64,000 bases of DNA from JACMQX01 sp044225675 (GCA_044225675.1 JBGAIH010000018.1:1-64000); one strand, 5' to 3'. Shown: positions 44,383 to 53,364, counted from the first letter of the stretch. Notes: generated by a model from the letters alone, not told the origin. Made by a program: numbers and translations.

Positions 44383-45588
44383 TCAGGCCGCCAGAGGCTG
44401 CGGCCCCCGGATCGCGCGAACCTGGTCGAGCGCGGCGCTCGCGGCGTGCCGCGTCATGTCGGCGCCGAACCACTCCTGCGCGACGGCCTTGGGCAGACTG
44501 GCTCGCACCGCGTCGAGGTTGGCCCGCATGCGCGCCACGTCGACCTGCAGGCCGGGCAAGGCGCCGGCCAGGGCACGCGCACTGCCGTGTGCGGCCATCA
44601 CCAGCTGCGGCCATTCGGCCAGCTCGGCCTGCCAGGCGCCGAGCGCGCGCTCGTGCTCCTGCGGCATCGCAGCGAGCAGGGCCGCCACGCGCTGCGGGGC
44701 GCGCTGCGCGGCGGCGAGCGCCACCATGCTGGCCACCGGGTTGTGCTTGTGCGGCATGGCGGCGGGGCTGCCGCGTCCGGGCTCGTGCGGCTCGGCCACC
44801 TCGGCGACCTCGGCCTGCGACATCAGCGAGATGTCCTTGCCGATCTTGCCCAGGCTGCCCGTCAGCAGGCCCAGTTCGCAGCCGAGCGCCAGCCACTCGT
44901 CGCGCTGCGCATGCCACGAGGCCTGCGGCACGCCCAGGCCCAGCTCGGCCGCCATCTGCGCAACGAGCTGGCCGCCCTTGCCCTGCATCTTCTCCAGCGT
45001 GCCGGCCGTGCCGCCCAGCTGCAGCTTGAAGGCCTGCACCGCCGCCTGCTGCAGACGCTGGCGGCTGCGCGCCAGCGGCGCGGCCCAGCCGGCGCACTTG
45101 AAGCCGAAGCTCGTCACGCAGGCCGGCTGCATCAGCGTGCGCGCGAGGATGGGCGTGGCCGCATGGCTTTCGGCCAGCGCCACCAGCGCGTCCACGCAGC
45201 GACGCGTGTCTTCGTCGATCAGGCGCAGCACGTCGCGCGTGGCCAGCGCCATCGCGGTGTCGATCACGTCCTGGCTGGTGCTGCCGTAGTGGACCCAGGC
45301 CACCGCGTCGGGGTTGAACAGGCCCACCGTCTCCTTGAGGCTGCGCACCAGCGGAATCGCCAGGCTGCCGGCGCTCGCGCTTTCGCGCACGATCCGGGCA
45401 ACGTCGAACAGCTCGACCTTGCAGGTGCCGATGATCGAGGTGGCGGCCGGCGCCGGAATGATGCCGGCGGCCGCCTGCGCCCGCGCCAGCGCCGCCTCGA
45501 AGCGCAGCATCGCACTCACGAAGTTGGGCCCGTCGAACGCCGCCACCGCCTCGGGTGTCGACAGGAAGCCGTCGAAGATCGTGCTCAT
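44383..45588 (-). CDS. pcaB: lyase superfamily protein, 3-carboxy-cis,cis-muconate cycloisomerase-like
   Basis: The 401-residue member of the fumarase/adenylosuccinate lyase superfamily has GSTSQDVIDTA, GGTAGTLEKM and the signature region SPAAMPHKHNPV. The pattern fits PcaB, which lactonises beta-carboxymuconate after protocatechuate 3,4-cleavage. Its ATG overlaps the stop of the TIM-barrel gene by 4 bases. The true start is set by that overlap; a much longer open frame upstream is an artefact of GC-rich DNA. Confidence 0.75.
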   Translation of the reverse strand: MSTIFDGFLSTPEAVAAFDGPNFVSAMLRFEAALARAQAAAGIIPAPAATSIIGTCKVELFDVARIVRESASAGSLAIPLVRSLKETVGLFNPDAVAWVHYGSTSQDVIDTAMALATRDVLRLIDEDTRRCVDALVALAESHAATPILARTLMQPACVTSFGFKCAGWAAPLARSRQRLQQAAVQAFKLQLGGTAGTLEKMQGKGGQLVAQMAAELGLGVPQASWHAQRDEWLALGCELGLLTGSLGKIGKDISLMSQAEVAEVAEPHEPGRGSPAAMPHKHNPVASMVALAAAQRAPQRVAALLAAMPQEHERALGAWQAELAEWPQLVMAAHGSARALAGALPGLQVDVARMRANLDAVRASLPKAVAQEWFGADMTRHAASAALDQVRAIRGPQPLAA

Positions 45589-46496
45589 GCCGGCTTCGCG
45601 CCCGGACGGCGCAGGCGGATCTGCCCCGGCAGCGGCACCGAGCGGCGCAGCACCCCCTCGCCCAGCCAGAGCGCGGAGCGCCGGGCCCGCGCCGCCACCA
45701 CGTCCTGCGGCAGCTGCTGGTAGTCGTCGTTGAACACCTCGAAGCTGTAGTCGCCCCGGTAGCCGAGCTGATGCAGCTTGCGCACCAGCGCCGCGAGCTG
45801 GTTGCTGTGCACGCCCTCGCCCGGGAACACCCGGAAGTGGCGCGCGGTGGCGATGCGCTCCTCCACCGAGCGGATCTCGTTCCACATGAAGTCGGCCAGC
45901 TGCACGAGGAAGATCTTGTCGGGATCGAGCAGCTCCAGGTCGTCCAGCGGGGTCTGCGTGGCGAACATGTGGAAGGAGTCGAAGCCCAGGCCCAGGTTGG
46001 GCATGTCGGCCTCGCAGATCACGTCCCAGGCCTGCGGAAACTCGTTGATGCTGCGGCCCCAGGACAGCGCCTCGAAGGCCACCTTGATGCCCAGCGGCAC
46101 CGCCAGCATGGCGAGCTTGCGCAGGTCGCGCGCAAGAGCCGGGCGCTCGCCGGTGGCATGGGTGGAGGTGGACGAGCAGGCCAGCATCACGCGGCAGTCG
46201 AGCGCGCGGCACATCTCGAGCATGGACTTGGCAATGTCCACCTTGTAGTCGTGCAGGTGCCCGGACAGGCCTTCGAAGTCGCGCAGCACCTGAAAGCCCG
46301 TCACCCGCAGGCCGCTGGCGCGCACCGCGTCGACCGCCGCGCGCCAGCCGCGGTCGTGGCCGACGATGTCGCGTGCCGAGAGCATGACCTGGCTGAAGCC
46401 CGCCGCGCGGATGGCCGCCAGACGCGCCTCCAGCGGGCCGGCCAGCGAGATGGTGTCCATCCCGAAGTCGTCGATGTTGCCGTCGTCGTGCTGCAT
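45585..46496 (-). CDS. sugar phosphate isomerase/epimerase-type TIM barrel, 3-dehydroshikimate dehydratase (QuiC N-domain-like)
   Basis: The 303-residue protein is an AP-endonuclease-2/xylose-isomerase-like barrel with likely metal ligands in VAFEALSWGR, LGLGFDSFHMFA, FLVQLADFMW and YSFEVFNDDY. It matches the N-terminal half of bacterial 3-dehydroshikimate dehydratase QuiC1, which makes protocatechuate. Its upstream neighbour encodes the matching C-terminal HPPD-like half, so the usual fusion is split into two genes 9 bases apart. Confidence 0.75.
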   Translation of the reverse strand: MQHDDGNIDDFGMDTISLAGPLEARLAAIRAAGFSQVMLSARDIVGHDRGWRAAVDAVRASGLRVTGFQVLRDFEGLSGHLHDYKVDIAKSMLEMCRALDCRVMLACSSTSTHATGERPALARDLRKLAMLAVPLGIKVAFEALSWGRSINEFPQAWDVICEADMPNLGLGFDSFHMFATQTPLDDLELLDPDKIFLVQLADFMWNEIRSVEERIATARHFRVFPGEGVHSNQLAALVRKLHQLGYRGDYSFEVFNDDYQQLPQDVVAARARRSALWLGEGVLRRSVPLPGQIRLRRPGAKPA

Positions 46497-46505
46497 GGCG
46501 GCCCC

Positions 46506-47378
46506 TCAGACCTTGACCAGCTCGAACATCACGCCGCCGAGCCAGGTCCGCGTGAGGGCGCCCCGGTCCTCGACGTGCACACCGCGCGACTCGACGAACT
46601 CCACGCCTCGCACCCGCAGCGCCGCGACGGTGGCCAGCACGTCGGGCGTGCCCAGGCCGATGCGTTGCAGGCACTCGTCGTCTTCCACGTCGAGCACGCC
46701 CGGCTCCGGCTCGATCAGCTGCAGGTGGAAGCTGCCGCAGGGGCTGCGCAGGATGTGCCCCTTGGGCAGGATGCCGAAACGTTCTTCGTCGGGCAGCACG
46801 GCAAAGCCGAACAGCTCGTGATAGAACTCGATCCAGTCCTCGCTGCGGTCGTTGCCGATGTACTGCACGATGCCGAAGAAACTCAGGCCGTCGAGCGCGG
46901 GCGGGTTCGGATCCACGCCCGGGATGCGGGTGAAGTCCACGTCGTAGATCGAGAACTCGCGGTGGCGGTCCACGAAGTAGATGCGGCTGGCGCCCACGCC
47001 ATGGATCGCCGGAATGTTCAGCTCCATCACCTCCACGCGGGCCGGCACGGCCCAGGCGCCGCGCTCGAGCGCGCGGCGGTAGGCGGCGCCCGCGTCGCGC
47101 ACCCGCAGGGCCACAGCGGAGATGACTGGCGCGTCCGACAGCGGCGGCCCGTCGGTGTGGGCGTTGACGATGACGTTGATGCCGCCCTGACGGTACAGCA
47201 GCACCTCGCGCGAGCGGTGCCGCGCGATGGGCCGAAAGCCCATCATCTCCAGCACCTGGCCCAGCGCCTGCGGACGCGAGGTGGCGTATTCGACGAACTC
47301 CACGCCTTCCATGCCCAGCGGGTTGTCCACGGGGGCGATGGCTTCGCGGTTGTGCGGGGTGAGTGACTGGGGCGTCAT
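46506..47378 (-). CDS. VOC/4-hydroxyphenylpyruvate dioxygenase-like protein (QuiC C-domain-like)
   Basis: The 290-residue protein has two vicinal-oxygen-chelate modules (GVEFVEYATSRP start; IVQYIGNDRSEDWIEFYHELFGF in the middle, given in part). It resembles HPPD and the C-terminal half of QuiC1. Candidate metal ligands are in the second module (CGSFHLQLIEP, GGVMFELVKV). Next to the TIM-barrel gene it probably forms the other half of a two-gene 3-dehydroshikimate dehydratase; a free-standing dioxygenase role is the alternative. Confidence 0.7.
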   Translation of the reverse strand: MTPQSLTPHNREAIAPVDNPLGMEGVEFVEYATSRPQALGQVLEMMGFRPIARHRSREVLLYRQGGINVIVNAHTDGPPLSDAPVISAVALRVRDAGAAYRRALERGAWAVPARVEVMELNIPAIHGVGASRIYFVDRHREFSIYDVDFTRIPGVDPNPPALDGLSFFGIVQYIGNDRSEDWIEFYHELFGFAVLPDEERFGILPKGHILRSPCGSFHLQLIEPEPGVLDVEDDECLQRIGLGTPDVLATVAALRVRGVEFVESRGVHVEDRGALTRTWLGGVMFELVKV

Positions 47379-47398
47379 CGCGTGTCCTCCTTGTTGTC

Positions 47399-48214
47399 TC
47401 AGGCCAGGGCGTTCGCGGCGGCCGGCGCATGGGCGCCGCCCAGGAACAGCCGCTCGATGTCGGGGTCGGCCAGCAGCTCGGCCGCAGGCCGCTGCAGCAC
47501 CAGGCGGCCGGACTCCAGCGCAATGGCCTCGTCGGAGATCTTGAGCGCGCTCTTGACGTTCTGCTCGACCATGAGCACCGTCGTGCCCTGGTCGGCCAGG
47601 CGGCGCAGCAGGCGAAAGACGTCCTGCACCACGATGGGCGACAGGCCGATGGAGGGCTCGTCGATCAGCAGCACCTTGGGCCGCAGCAGCAGCGCACGGC
47701 CGATCTCCAGCTGCTTTTGCTCGCCGCCCGACAGCGCCGAGGCCTGGCTGTGCAGGCGCTCCTTCACACGCGGAAAGAACTCCAGCACCTCGAGGATGCG
47801 CTCGTGCGTGGTCTTCATGCCGATGGTGATGCCGCCCAGCTCCAGGTTCTGGAACACGGTAAGTTGGCCGAACAGGTTGCGGCCCTGCGGCACGAAGGCG
47901 ATGCCGCGCGCCAGCAGCGCCTTCTGGCTCTCGCCCGCGATGTCCTGGCCGTCCAGCAGGATGCGGCCCTGGCGCGGCTTGAGCAGGCCGAACAGCGTCT
48001 TGAGCACGGTGGACTTGCCGGCGCCATTGGGCCCGAGCAGCAGCGTGATCGCGCCGCGACGCGCCTGGAACGACAGGTTGTTGAGGATCATGAAGTCCTT
48101 GTAGCCGGCCACCACATCGTCGAACTCGATGCAGGCGGCGTCGGCCAGACGATCGCGGGGGGCGGCGACGTTGGCGGTGACGTCGCTGGAGGGGGCGTGG
48201 TGGGAGTGGGTCAT
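47399..48214 (-). CDS. livF: branched-chain-type ABC transporter ATP-binding protein LivF
   Basis: The 271-residue ATPase has Walker A LLGPNGAGKST, signature ALSGGEQKQLEIGRALL and Walker B KVLLIDEPSIGLSP, and matches LivF by length and sequence. The N-terminal 28 residues are an extra extension. It starts 2 bases after the livG stop. In this locus it probably energises uptake of an aromatic or alicyclic acid rather than amino acids. Confidence 0.9.
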   Translation of the reverse strand: MTHSHHAPSSDVTANVAAPRDRLADAACIEFDDVVAGYKDFMILNNLSFQARRGAITLLLGPNGAGKSTVLKTLFGLLKPRQGRILLDGQDIAGESQKALLARGIAFVPQGRNLFGQLTVFQNLELGGITIGMKTTHERILEVLEFFPRVKERLHSQASALSGGEQKQLEIGRALLLRPKVLLIDEPSIGLSPIVVQDVFRLLRRLADQGTTVLMVEQNVKSALKISDEAIALESGRLVLQRPAAELLADPDIERLFLGGAHAPAAANALA

Positions 48215-48216
48215 GC

Positions 48217-48975
48217 TCAGTTCCCCAGGTAGGCGTCGAGCACCTGCCGGTTGGCGCGGATCTCGGCGGGCGTGCCGATGGCCATCACCTGGCCTTCGAC
48301 CATCACCATGATGCGGTGGCACAGGTCCATCACGAAGTCCATGTTGTGCTCGATCACCACGAAGCTGCTCCTGCGCGCGCCGGCCGGGTTGGCGTTCAGG
48401 TCCTTGAGCAGCGAGGAGATGCCGCCCACGAGCGACGGGTTGACGCCGGCGCAGGGCTCGTCGAGCAGCACCAGGTCGGGCTGGCTCATGAAGGCCATGG
48501 CGATGTCCACCAGCTTCTGCTGGCCGTAGCTCAGCGTGCCGGCCTTGAGCTGCGCGACGTGGCGGATGCGGAAGCGGTCGATCAGCGCATCGGCGCGCTC
48601 GCCGAGCCCGGAGTCGGTGGGCGCGAACAGGCGGCCGAGCATGCTGCCCTGATGCTCCTGCGCGGCAACGATGAGGTTGTCGCGCACGGTCATCTTGCCG
48701 AAGACCTGCAGCGTCTGGAAGGTGCGGCCGACGCCCAGCCGGTTGAGTTCGAGCGGGCCCAGGCGGGTGACGTCGCGGCCGCCCAGCTCGATGGTGCCGG
48801 CGTCGGGGGTGATCTGGCCCAGCATGGAGTTGAACAGCGTGGTCTTGCCGGAACCGTTGGGGCCGATCACGCCGAAGATCTCGCCCGGCATGACCTCGAA
48901 GCTCACGCCGCCGACGGCCTGGATCGCGCCATAGGCCTTCTTCAGGCCCGTGACCTTGAGAAGCGGTGCGCTCAT
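48217..48975 (-). CDS. livG: branched-chain-type ABC transporter ATP-binding protein LivG
   Basis: The 252-residue ATPase has Walker A GPNGSGKTT, the LivG element VGRTFQ, signature LSYGQQKLVDIA and Walker B LVLLDEPCAGVNP. Its ATG overlaps the livM stop by 4 bases. Confidence 0.9.
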   Translation of the reverse strand: MSAPLLKVTGLKKAYGAIQAVGGVSFEVMPGEIFGVIGPNGSGKTTLFNSMLGQITPDAGTIELGGRDVTRLGPLELNRLGVGRTFQTLQVFGKMTVRDNLIVAAQEHQGSMLGRLFAPTDSGLGERADALIDRFRIRHVAQLKAGTLSYGQQKLVDIAMAFMSQPDLVLLDEPCAGVNPSLVGGISSLLKDLNANPAGARRSSFVVIEHNMDFVMDLCHRIMVMVEGQVMAIGTPAEIRANRQVLDAYLGN

Positions 48976-49961
48976 GGCTGCACCCCCGTCGCACGGGCGG
49001 CGCGCGCGGCCGAGGCCTCGCGCGACTGGCGCCGCGCCTTCAGGCGATCGGGCAGGCTGAGCAGCCCGTCGGGCAGCCAGACCATCATCGCGATCACGCA
49101 GGCGCCGAAGATCGGCAGGTACCAGTTGGCCACCATCGGCACGTCGCGCAGCCACTCGGGCACCACCACGCCCACTGCCGCGCCCACGACCGGCCCGAGG
49201 AAATAGCCCGGCCCGCCGACCACCACCATCAGGTACATCATGATGGAGGCGCCCACGGCGAAAGGCGCGGGCTCGATGAACTGCACGAGCGAGGCGAACA
49301 GGCCGCCGGCCACACCCGCGTAGGCAGCCCCGATGGCAAAGCTCAGCAGCGTGTAGCTGCGCACGTCGATGCCCAGGCTTTCTGCGCGGATCGGGTTGTC
49401 GCGCAGCGCGGTGAATGCCTTGCCCCAGGGCGAGCGCAGCAGGCCCCAGAGCAGCCCGGCCATCACCAGCGTGCAGGCGAAAACGAAGTAGAAGTAAGCG
49501 CCATTGCTCTCGAGCGACAGTCCGGCCAGGCGCGGCCGCGCGATGTTGTTGATGCCGAAGGTGCCACCCGTCAACCACTCCTCGTTGCGGATCAGCAGCC
49601 ACACCGCCGTGTTGAAGCCCAGCGTCGCAAACGCCAGGTAGATGGTCTGCACCCGCAGCGCCGGAAAACCCAGCACCACACCGACCGCAAAGCACAGCAG
49701 CGCCGCCGCCGGCAGGCCGAGCCAGAAGCTGAAGCCCGCCTTCATGAGGATGGCCACCGTGTAGGCGCCGATGCCGAAGAAGGCCGCATGGCCGAGCGAC
49801 TTCTGTCCGGCGTAGCCGACGGTGAGGTTCAGGCCCATGACGGCGATGGTGAAGATCATCCAGGTCGTCAGCAGGTAGATGCCGTAGTTCTTGAGAAAGG
49901 CCGGCGCCGCCAGCAGCAGCAGGCCGAGGACGGCGAGGGCGATGAGGCTGGTGCGGTTCAT
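48972..49961 (-). CDS. livM: branched-chain-type ABC transporter permease LivM
   Basis: The 329-residue membrane protein has about ten hydrophobic segments and the LivM motifs LNLTVGYAGQKSLGHAAFFG and GIGAYTVAIL. The coupling loop TALRDNPIRAESLGID contacts the ATPases. It overlaps livH by 4 bases and livG by 4 bases, showing tight translational coupling. The C-terminal 25 residues are Arg/Ala-rich. Confidence 0.9.
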   Translation of the reverse strand: MNRTSLIALAVLGLLLLAAPAFLKNYGIYLLTTWMIFTIAVMGLNLTVGYAGQKSLGHAAFFGIGAYTVAILMKAGFSFWLGLPAAALLCFAVGVVLGFPALRVQTIYLAFATLGFNTAVWLLIRNEEWLTGGTFGINNIARPRLAGLSLESNGAYFYFVFACTLVMAGLLWGLLRSPWGKAFTALRDNPIRAESLGIDVRSYTLLSFAIGAAYAGVAGGLFASLVQFIEPAPFAVGASIMMYLMVVVGGPGYFLGPVVGAAVGVVVPEWLRDVPMVANWYLPIFGACVIAMMVWLPDGLLSLPDRLKARRQSREASAARAARATGVQP

Positions 49962-50833
49962 ACCTTGCGCTCCTCTTTGCGGCCGAGCAGGCCCTGCGGC
50001 TTGAACATGATCACCACCATGAAGAGCACCAACGCGACGGCATCCTTGTAGGCCGGCGAGATGTAGGCCGCCGCGAGGTTCTCGCACACGCCCACGATCA
50101 GCCCGCCCAGCAATGCGCCGCGCGAGTTGTTGAAGCCGCCGATGATGGCGGCGAAGAAGGCCTTGTTGCCCAGCGACTCGCCCATGTCGAACTTGGCCAG
50201 GTAGGTGGGCGTGACCAGCAGCGCGGCAGCCACGGCCAGTACCGCGTTGATCGCGAAGGCATAGAAGATCATGCGCGGCACGTTGATGCCGAGCACCGAG
50301 GCGCTTTCGGTGTTCTGCGCCACCGCCTGCATGGCGCGGCCGGTGACGGTGCGGGTGATGAAGGCCTGGGTCGCGAACACGATGGCGAGCGCCAGCGCGA
50401 AGGTGCCCACGTCGGCCAGCGTCACGGTGACGCCCGCGATATTGAACAGCTTGTCGGGGAAGAGACTCGGGAACGGATGGGCCTCGGCGCTGTAGCCGGC
50501 GCGCAGGCCGTTGCGCATGACGATGGCCAGACCGATGGTGGCCACGACGATCGGCATCATGCCGTAGCGGAACAGCGGATCCACGATGCCGCGCTTGAAC
50601 ACCCAGCCGAGCACCAGCACCGACAGCGCCGCCGCCAGCACGAAGCTCACCAGCAGCGGCGCGCCGAACGACATGAAGGCCAGCATCATGAAGGCCGGCA
50701 GCATGACGAACTCGCCCTGCGCGAAGTTGATGGTGCCGCTGGCCTGCCACAGCAGCGTGAAGCCCAGCGCCGCCAGGCCGTAGATGCTGCCTGTCGCCAG
50801 GCCACTGAAGAAGAGTTGAAGAAAGTCGGTCAT
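49958..50833 (-). CDS. livH: branched-chain-type ABC transporter permease LivH
   Basis: The 291-residue membrane protein has the start LQLFFSGLATGSIYGLAALG, ASGTINFAQGEFVML, and the loop AVAQNTESASVLGINV. The open frame runs 55 codons further upstream, but the LivH domain begins at this ATG. It pairs with LivM in the inner membrane. Confidence 0.9.
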   Translation of the reverse strand: MTDFLQLFFSGLATGSIYGLAALGFTLLWQASGTINFAQGEFVMLPAFMMLAFMSFGAPLLVSFVLAAALSVLVLGWVFKRGIVDPLFRYGMMPIVVATIGLAIVMRNGLRAGYSAEAHPFPSLFPDKLFNIAGVTVTLADVGTFALALAIVFATQAFITRTVTGRAMQAVAQNTESASVLGINVPRMIFYAFAINAVLAVAAALLVTPTYLAKFDMGESLGNKAFFAAIIGGFNNSRGALLGGLIVGVCENLAAAYISPAYKDAVALVLFMVVIMFKPQGLLGRKEERKV

Positions 50834-51010
50834 GGGTCCGCCGTGGGAATGCCGGGTGCCGGGCCGCAAGGCTGCCGGCGGGAAAGATGGCGCGGGATGC
50901 AAGGCGCGGGAAGCCCGGGCGGCGCGGCGCTTGGCCGCGGCCCGCCCGTCTGGCGCGAGGCCGGCGCATGGCGCGGCTCCACCAGGAGCCCGCCGCACCG
51001 GCCGCAGGCC

Positions 51011-52159
51011 TTACTTCTTGCCCAGCGGCGGCAGCGTGGCCACCACTTCCTGCTTGCCGCCCTTGACTTCCACCAGGAAGCTCTCGCGGTCGAGGTCGCC
51101 CTTGTCGTCGAAGGTCACGTCCATCAGCACGCCGGGATACTGCTTCGCGCTCACGCTGAAGTTCTTGAGCGTCTGGGCCACGGCCTTGCGGTCGAGCTTG
51201 CCGGTCTTCTCGATCGCGGCCTTGAGCACGTAGATGCCGCTGTAGCCCTTCATGCCGTTGTGGTCCGAGATGTACTTGTATTCGCGTTCGAACTTGGCCT
51301 TGAAGTCCTTGATCAGCGGGCTCGGCGCGTCCACCGTCAGGCCCACGTGGGCCACGGCACCGTTGGCGGCCTCGCCGGCCAGCTCGATCACCTTCTGGCC
51401 GGTGAGCGTGGTCTCGCCGATGATCGGCTTGTTCCAGCCCTGCTTGCGCAGCTCGCGCAGCGCGCGGGCCGACTCCTCCTCGTTGGTGTAGACGAACACC
51501 GCGTCGGCATTGCTCTGCTTGGCCTTGAGCACCGCGGCCGAGAAGTCCACCTGGCCCGCGTCGGTCGAAATGTCGGCCACCACGCTGGTGCCCGAGCCGG
51601 CCAGGGCCTTGGCGATCATGTCGCGGCCGCCCTTGCCGAAGTCGTTGTTCACGTAGATCACCGCGAGGTTCTTCACCTTGGCCTGGTTGGCGATGTAGCG
51701 GGCCACCTTGGGCATGGCCGAGGCCTGCGTGAAGCTGGTGCGGAAGACATAGGGATTGCCCTGCTCGGTGATGGACGCGGCCTCGCCGCCGGTGAAGTTG
51801 GGCACCTCGGCGCGGCGGCTTTCGGCCATGCTCACCATGATCGAGCCCGAGAACACCGGGCCGAAGATCGCGAACACGCCGTCGTCGATGGCCTTCTGCG
51901 TCAGGCCCTTGGCCACGCCGGGGTTGCTCTGCGTGTCGGTGGTGATCGTCTGGATCCGGCGGCCCATGATGCCGCCGGCCGCGTTGATTTCCTTGACGGC
52001 CAGCTCGACCCCGTTCTTGAAGTTGGTGCCGGCCGTCGCGCCGCTGCCCGACAGCTCGACGATGTTGGCGATCTTGATCACCTCCTGGGCGAAGGCGCCC
52101 CCGGTGGCGGCGGCCAGCGCGCAGGCGGCGACGAGTTGGAGGGCGAATCGTTTCTGCAT
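51011..52159 (-). CDS. livK: branched-chain-type ABC transporter substrate-binding protein LivK
   Basis: The 382-residue periplasmic protein has a signal peptide (about 1-24, ending GGAFA). A type I binding fold follows, with LSGSGATAGTNFKNGVELA, FGPVFSGS and VYVNNDFGKGG-like segments. GAGGAGAC lies 5 bases before the ATG. The surrounding shikimate/3-dehydroshikimate genes suggest an aromatic or alicyclic acid ligand (inference). Confidence 0.88.
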   Translation of the reverse strand: MQKRFALQLVAACALAAATGGAFAQEVIKIANIVELSGSGATAGTNFKNGVELAVKEINAAGGIMGRRIQTITTDTQSNPGVAKGLTQKAIDDGVFAIFGPVFSGSIMVSMAESRRAEVPNFTGGEAASITEQGNPYVFRTSFTQASAMPKVARYIANQAKVKNLAVIYVNNDFGKGGRDMIAKALAGSGTSVVADISTDAGQVDFSAAVLKAKQSNADAVFVYTNEEESARALRELRKQGWNKPIIGETTLTGQKVIELAGEAANGAVAHVGLTVDAPSPLIKDFKAKFEREYKYISDHNGMKGYSGIYVLKAAIEKTGKLDRKAVAQTLKNFSVSAKQYPGVLMDVTFDDKGDLDRESFLVEVKGGKQEVVATLPPLGKK

Positions 52160-52185
52160 GGTTGTCTCCTCGATGGATGGGACGG

Positions 52186-52219
52186 GGTGGATGAATCGGT
52201 GGATGAACGGGTGGATGAA
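52186..52219. repeat. three 12-bp tandem copies of GGTGGATGAA
   Basis: GGTGGATGAA starts at 52186, 52198 and 52210, exactly 12 bases apart, in the leader between the shikimate-dehydrogenase-like gene and livK. It could be slippage-prone and affect the leader of livK; no other role is visible. Confidence 0.85.
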
Positions 52220-52239
52220 CCGTTGGGTGTCGGCGGCTA

Positions 52240-53241
52240 TCAGGCGGGCGCGGCCTCGGCGGGCGCTGCGGCGGCAGATCCGGCAGCAGATGCAGGCGCG
52301 CGGCGGATCTCGTGCGCCAGTTCGGCCGGGTAGATCTGCTCGCGCAGAAAGGTGGCGTCGTCGCGCACGCGGCGCGCGGCGTCGTGGAAGCCGAAGAACT
52401 CCAGATACAGGTGGGTCTGCTGAATCATCATCTCGAAGCCCGGCTGCGCCACCAGGCCGCGGGCGCGGGCTGCGCGCACGACGGGCGTGGGCTGGTTCTT
52501 CATGAGGATGTCCACCAGCGCGGCGTGCGGCGCCATGCGCGCCACGTCGCAGGGCAGCGGGTCGGTCCCCTGCAGACCGAGCGGCGAGGCATTGATGACG
52601 AGGTCGAAGCCCTGCGGGTCGTTGCTGCTCACGGCGTGGACGCGCGCCGAGGTGGCCGTCGCGATGCGCGCGGCCACCTCGGCGGCCTTGCCCGGCACCG
52701 GATCGAAGAAGGCCACTTCGGCACAGGGCTGCCGCGCGGCGGTTTCAAGCGCGGCGGCTTCACCGGCACGGGCCAGGGCCACGCCAATGGCCGAGGCCCC
52801 GCCGCCCGCGCCGATGATCAGTGCGCGCCGGCCCGCCCAGGGAATGCCGAACCAGTCGAGCGAGGCGGCGAAGCCCTCGCCGTCGAACAGGCCGCCTTCG
52901 AGGCTGCCGTCGGCATTGCGGCGCACGCCATTGACGGCGCCGGCGATGCGGCCTGCGCCCGAGCAATGGTCCAGCACCCGGGTGATCGGCGCCTTGTGCG
53001 GAATCGCCACCCACAGGCCCTTGATGTTGCGGGCGCGCAGGGCCGTGCGCACGAAGTCGTCCAGGTCGGCCGGCGGCACCTGCGCGGGCACCAGCACCGC
53101 GTCGATTCCCAGCATCGCGAAGATGCGGTTGAAGGATTCCGGCGCCCTCACCTGCTCCACCGGGTCGCCCACGATCAGGTAGACATCGGTCGTGCCACTC
53201 ACGAAGGGCATCAGGCTGTTGGCGGAGGGTTGGGAGGGCAT
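52240..53241 (-). CDS. shikimate/quinate dehydrogenase-like protein
   Basis: The 333-residue protein has the AroE layout: VSGTTDVYLIVGDPVEQV, the catalytic-Lys element VAIPHKAPI, GAVNGVRR, the DGEGF aspartate, the Rossmann motif IIGAGGGASAIG, and FEMMIQQTHLYLEFFG at the C-terminus. It probably oxidises quinate or shikimate to the 3-dehydro acid for AroQ and the dehydratase. It heads the minus-strand operon. The ATG at 53241 lies only 3 bases from an operator copy; ATG at 53211, beginning MPFVSGTTD, is a good alternative. The last 25 residues are Ala/Pro-rich. Confidence 0.8.
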   Translation of the reverse strand: MPSQPSANSLMPFVSGTTDVYLIVGDPVEQVRAPESFNRIFAMLGIDAVLVPAQVPPADLDDFVRTALRARNIKGLWVAIPHKAPITRVLDHCSGAGRIAGAVNGVRRNADGSLEGGLFDGEGFAASLDWFGIPWAGRRALIIGAGGGASAIGVALARAGEAAALETAARQPCAEVAFFDPVPGKAAEVAARIATATSARVHAVSSNDPQGFDLVINASPLGLQGTDPLPCDVARMAPHAALVDILMKNQPTPVVRAARARGLVAQPGFEMMIQQTHLYLEFFGFHDAARRVRDDATFLREQIYPAELAHEIRRAPASAAGSAAAAPAEAAPA

Positions 53242-53244
53242 GAC

Positions 53245-53259
53245 GTTCGATAATCGTTC
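53245..53259. promoter_or_regulatory. IclR-type operator copy 1
   Basis: GTTCGATAATCGTTC is a partial palindrome sharing GTTCGAT with two other copies in the same intergenic region. From memory it resembles the operator of the IclR regulators PcaU and PobR. It lies against the shikimate-dehydrogenase-like start, so it could block that promoter or RNA. Confidence 0.6.
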
Positions 53260-53328
53260 AAAACTGCGGTTCGGGGCGAACTTTAGCGAGCACCCAAGCC
53301 GACGGTCAAAGCAAAAAATGGCCTAAAA

Positions 53329-53343
53329 GTTCGATCAACGATC
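53329..53343. promoter_or_regulatory. IclR-type operator copy 2
   Basis: GTTCGATCAACGATC repeats the GTTCGAT half-site and is separated by 6 bases from copy 3, the kind of spaced half-site arrangement used by PcaU-like regulators. Confidence 0.5.
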
Positions 53344-53349
53344 ATTTAT

Positions 53350-53364
53350 GTTCGATGATCGAAC
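53350..53364. promoter_or_regulatory. IclR-type operator copy 3, perfect 7-1-7 palindrome
   Basis: GTTCGATGATCGAAC is a perfect inverted repeat around its central base, 56 bases upstream of the chosen regulator start. It is the strongest of the three sites and would serve autoregulation of the divergent iclR gene. Confidence 0.65.

Noticed and set aside
45589..47523. Upstream extension of the PcaB-like frame to give a product of over 1000 residues
   Set aside because: The extension is the wrong frame of the TIM-barrel and VOC genes; PcaB homology begins at 45588.
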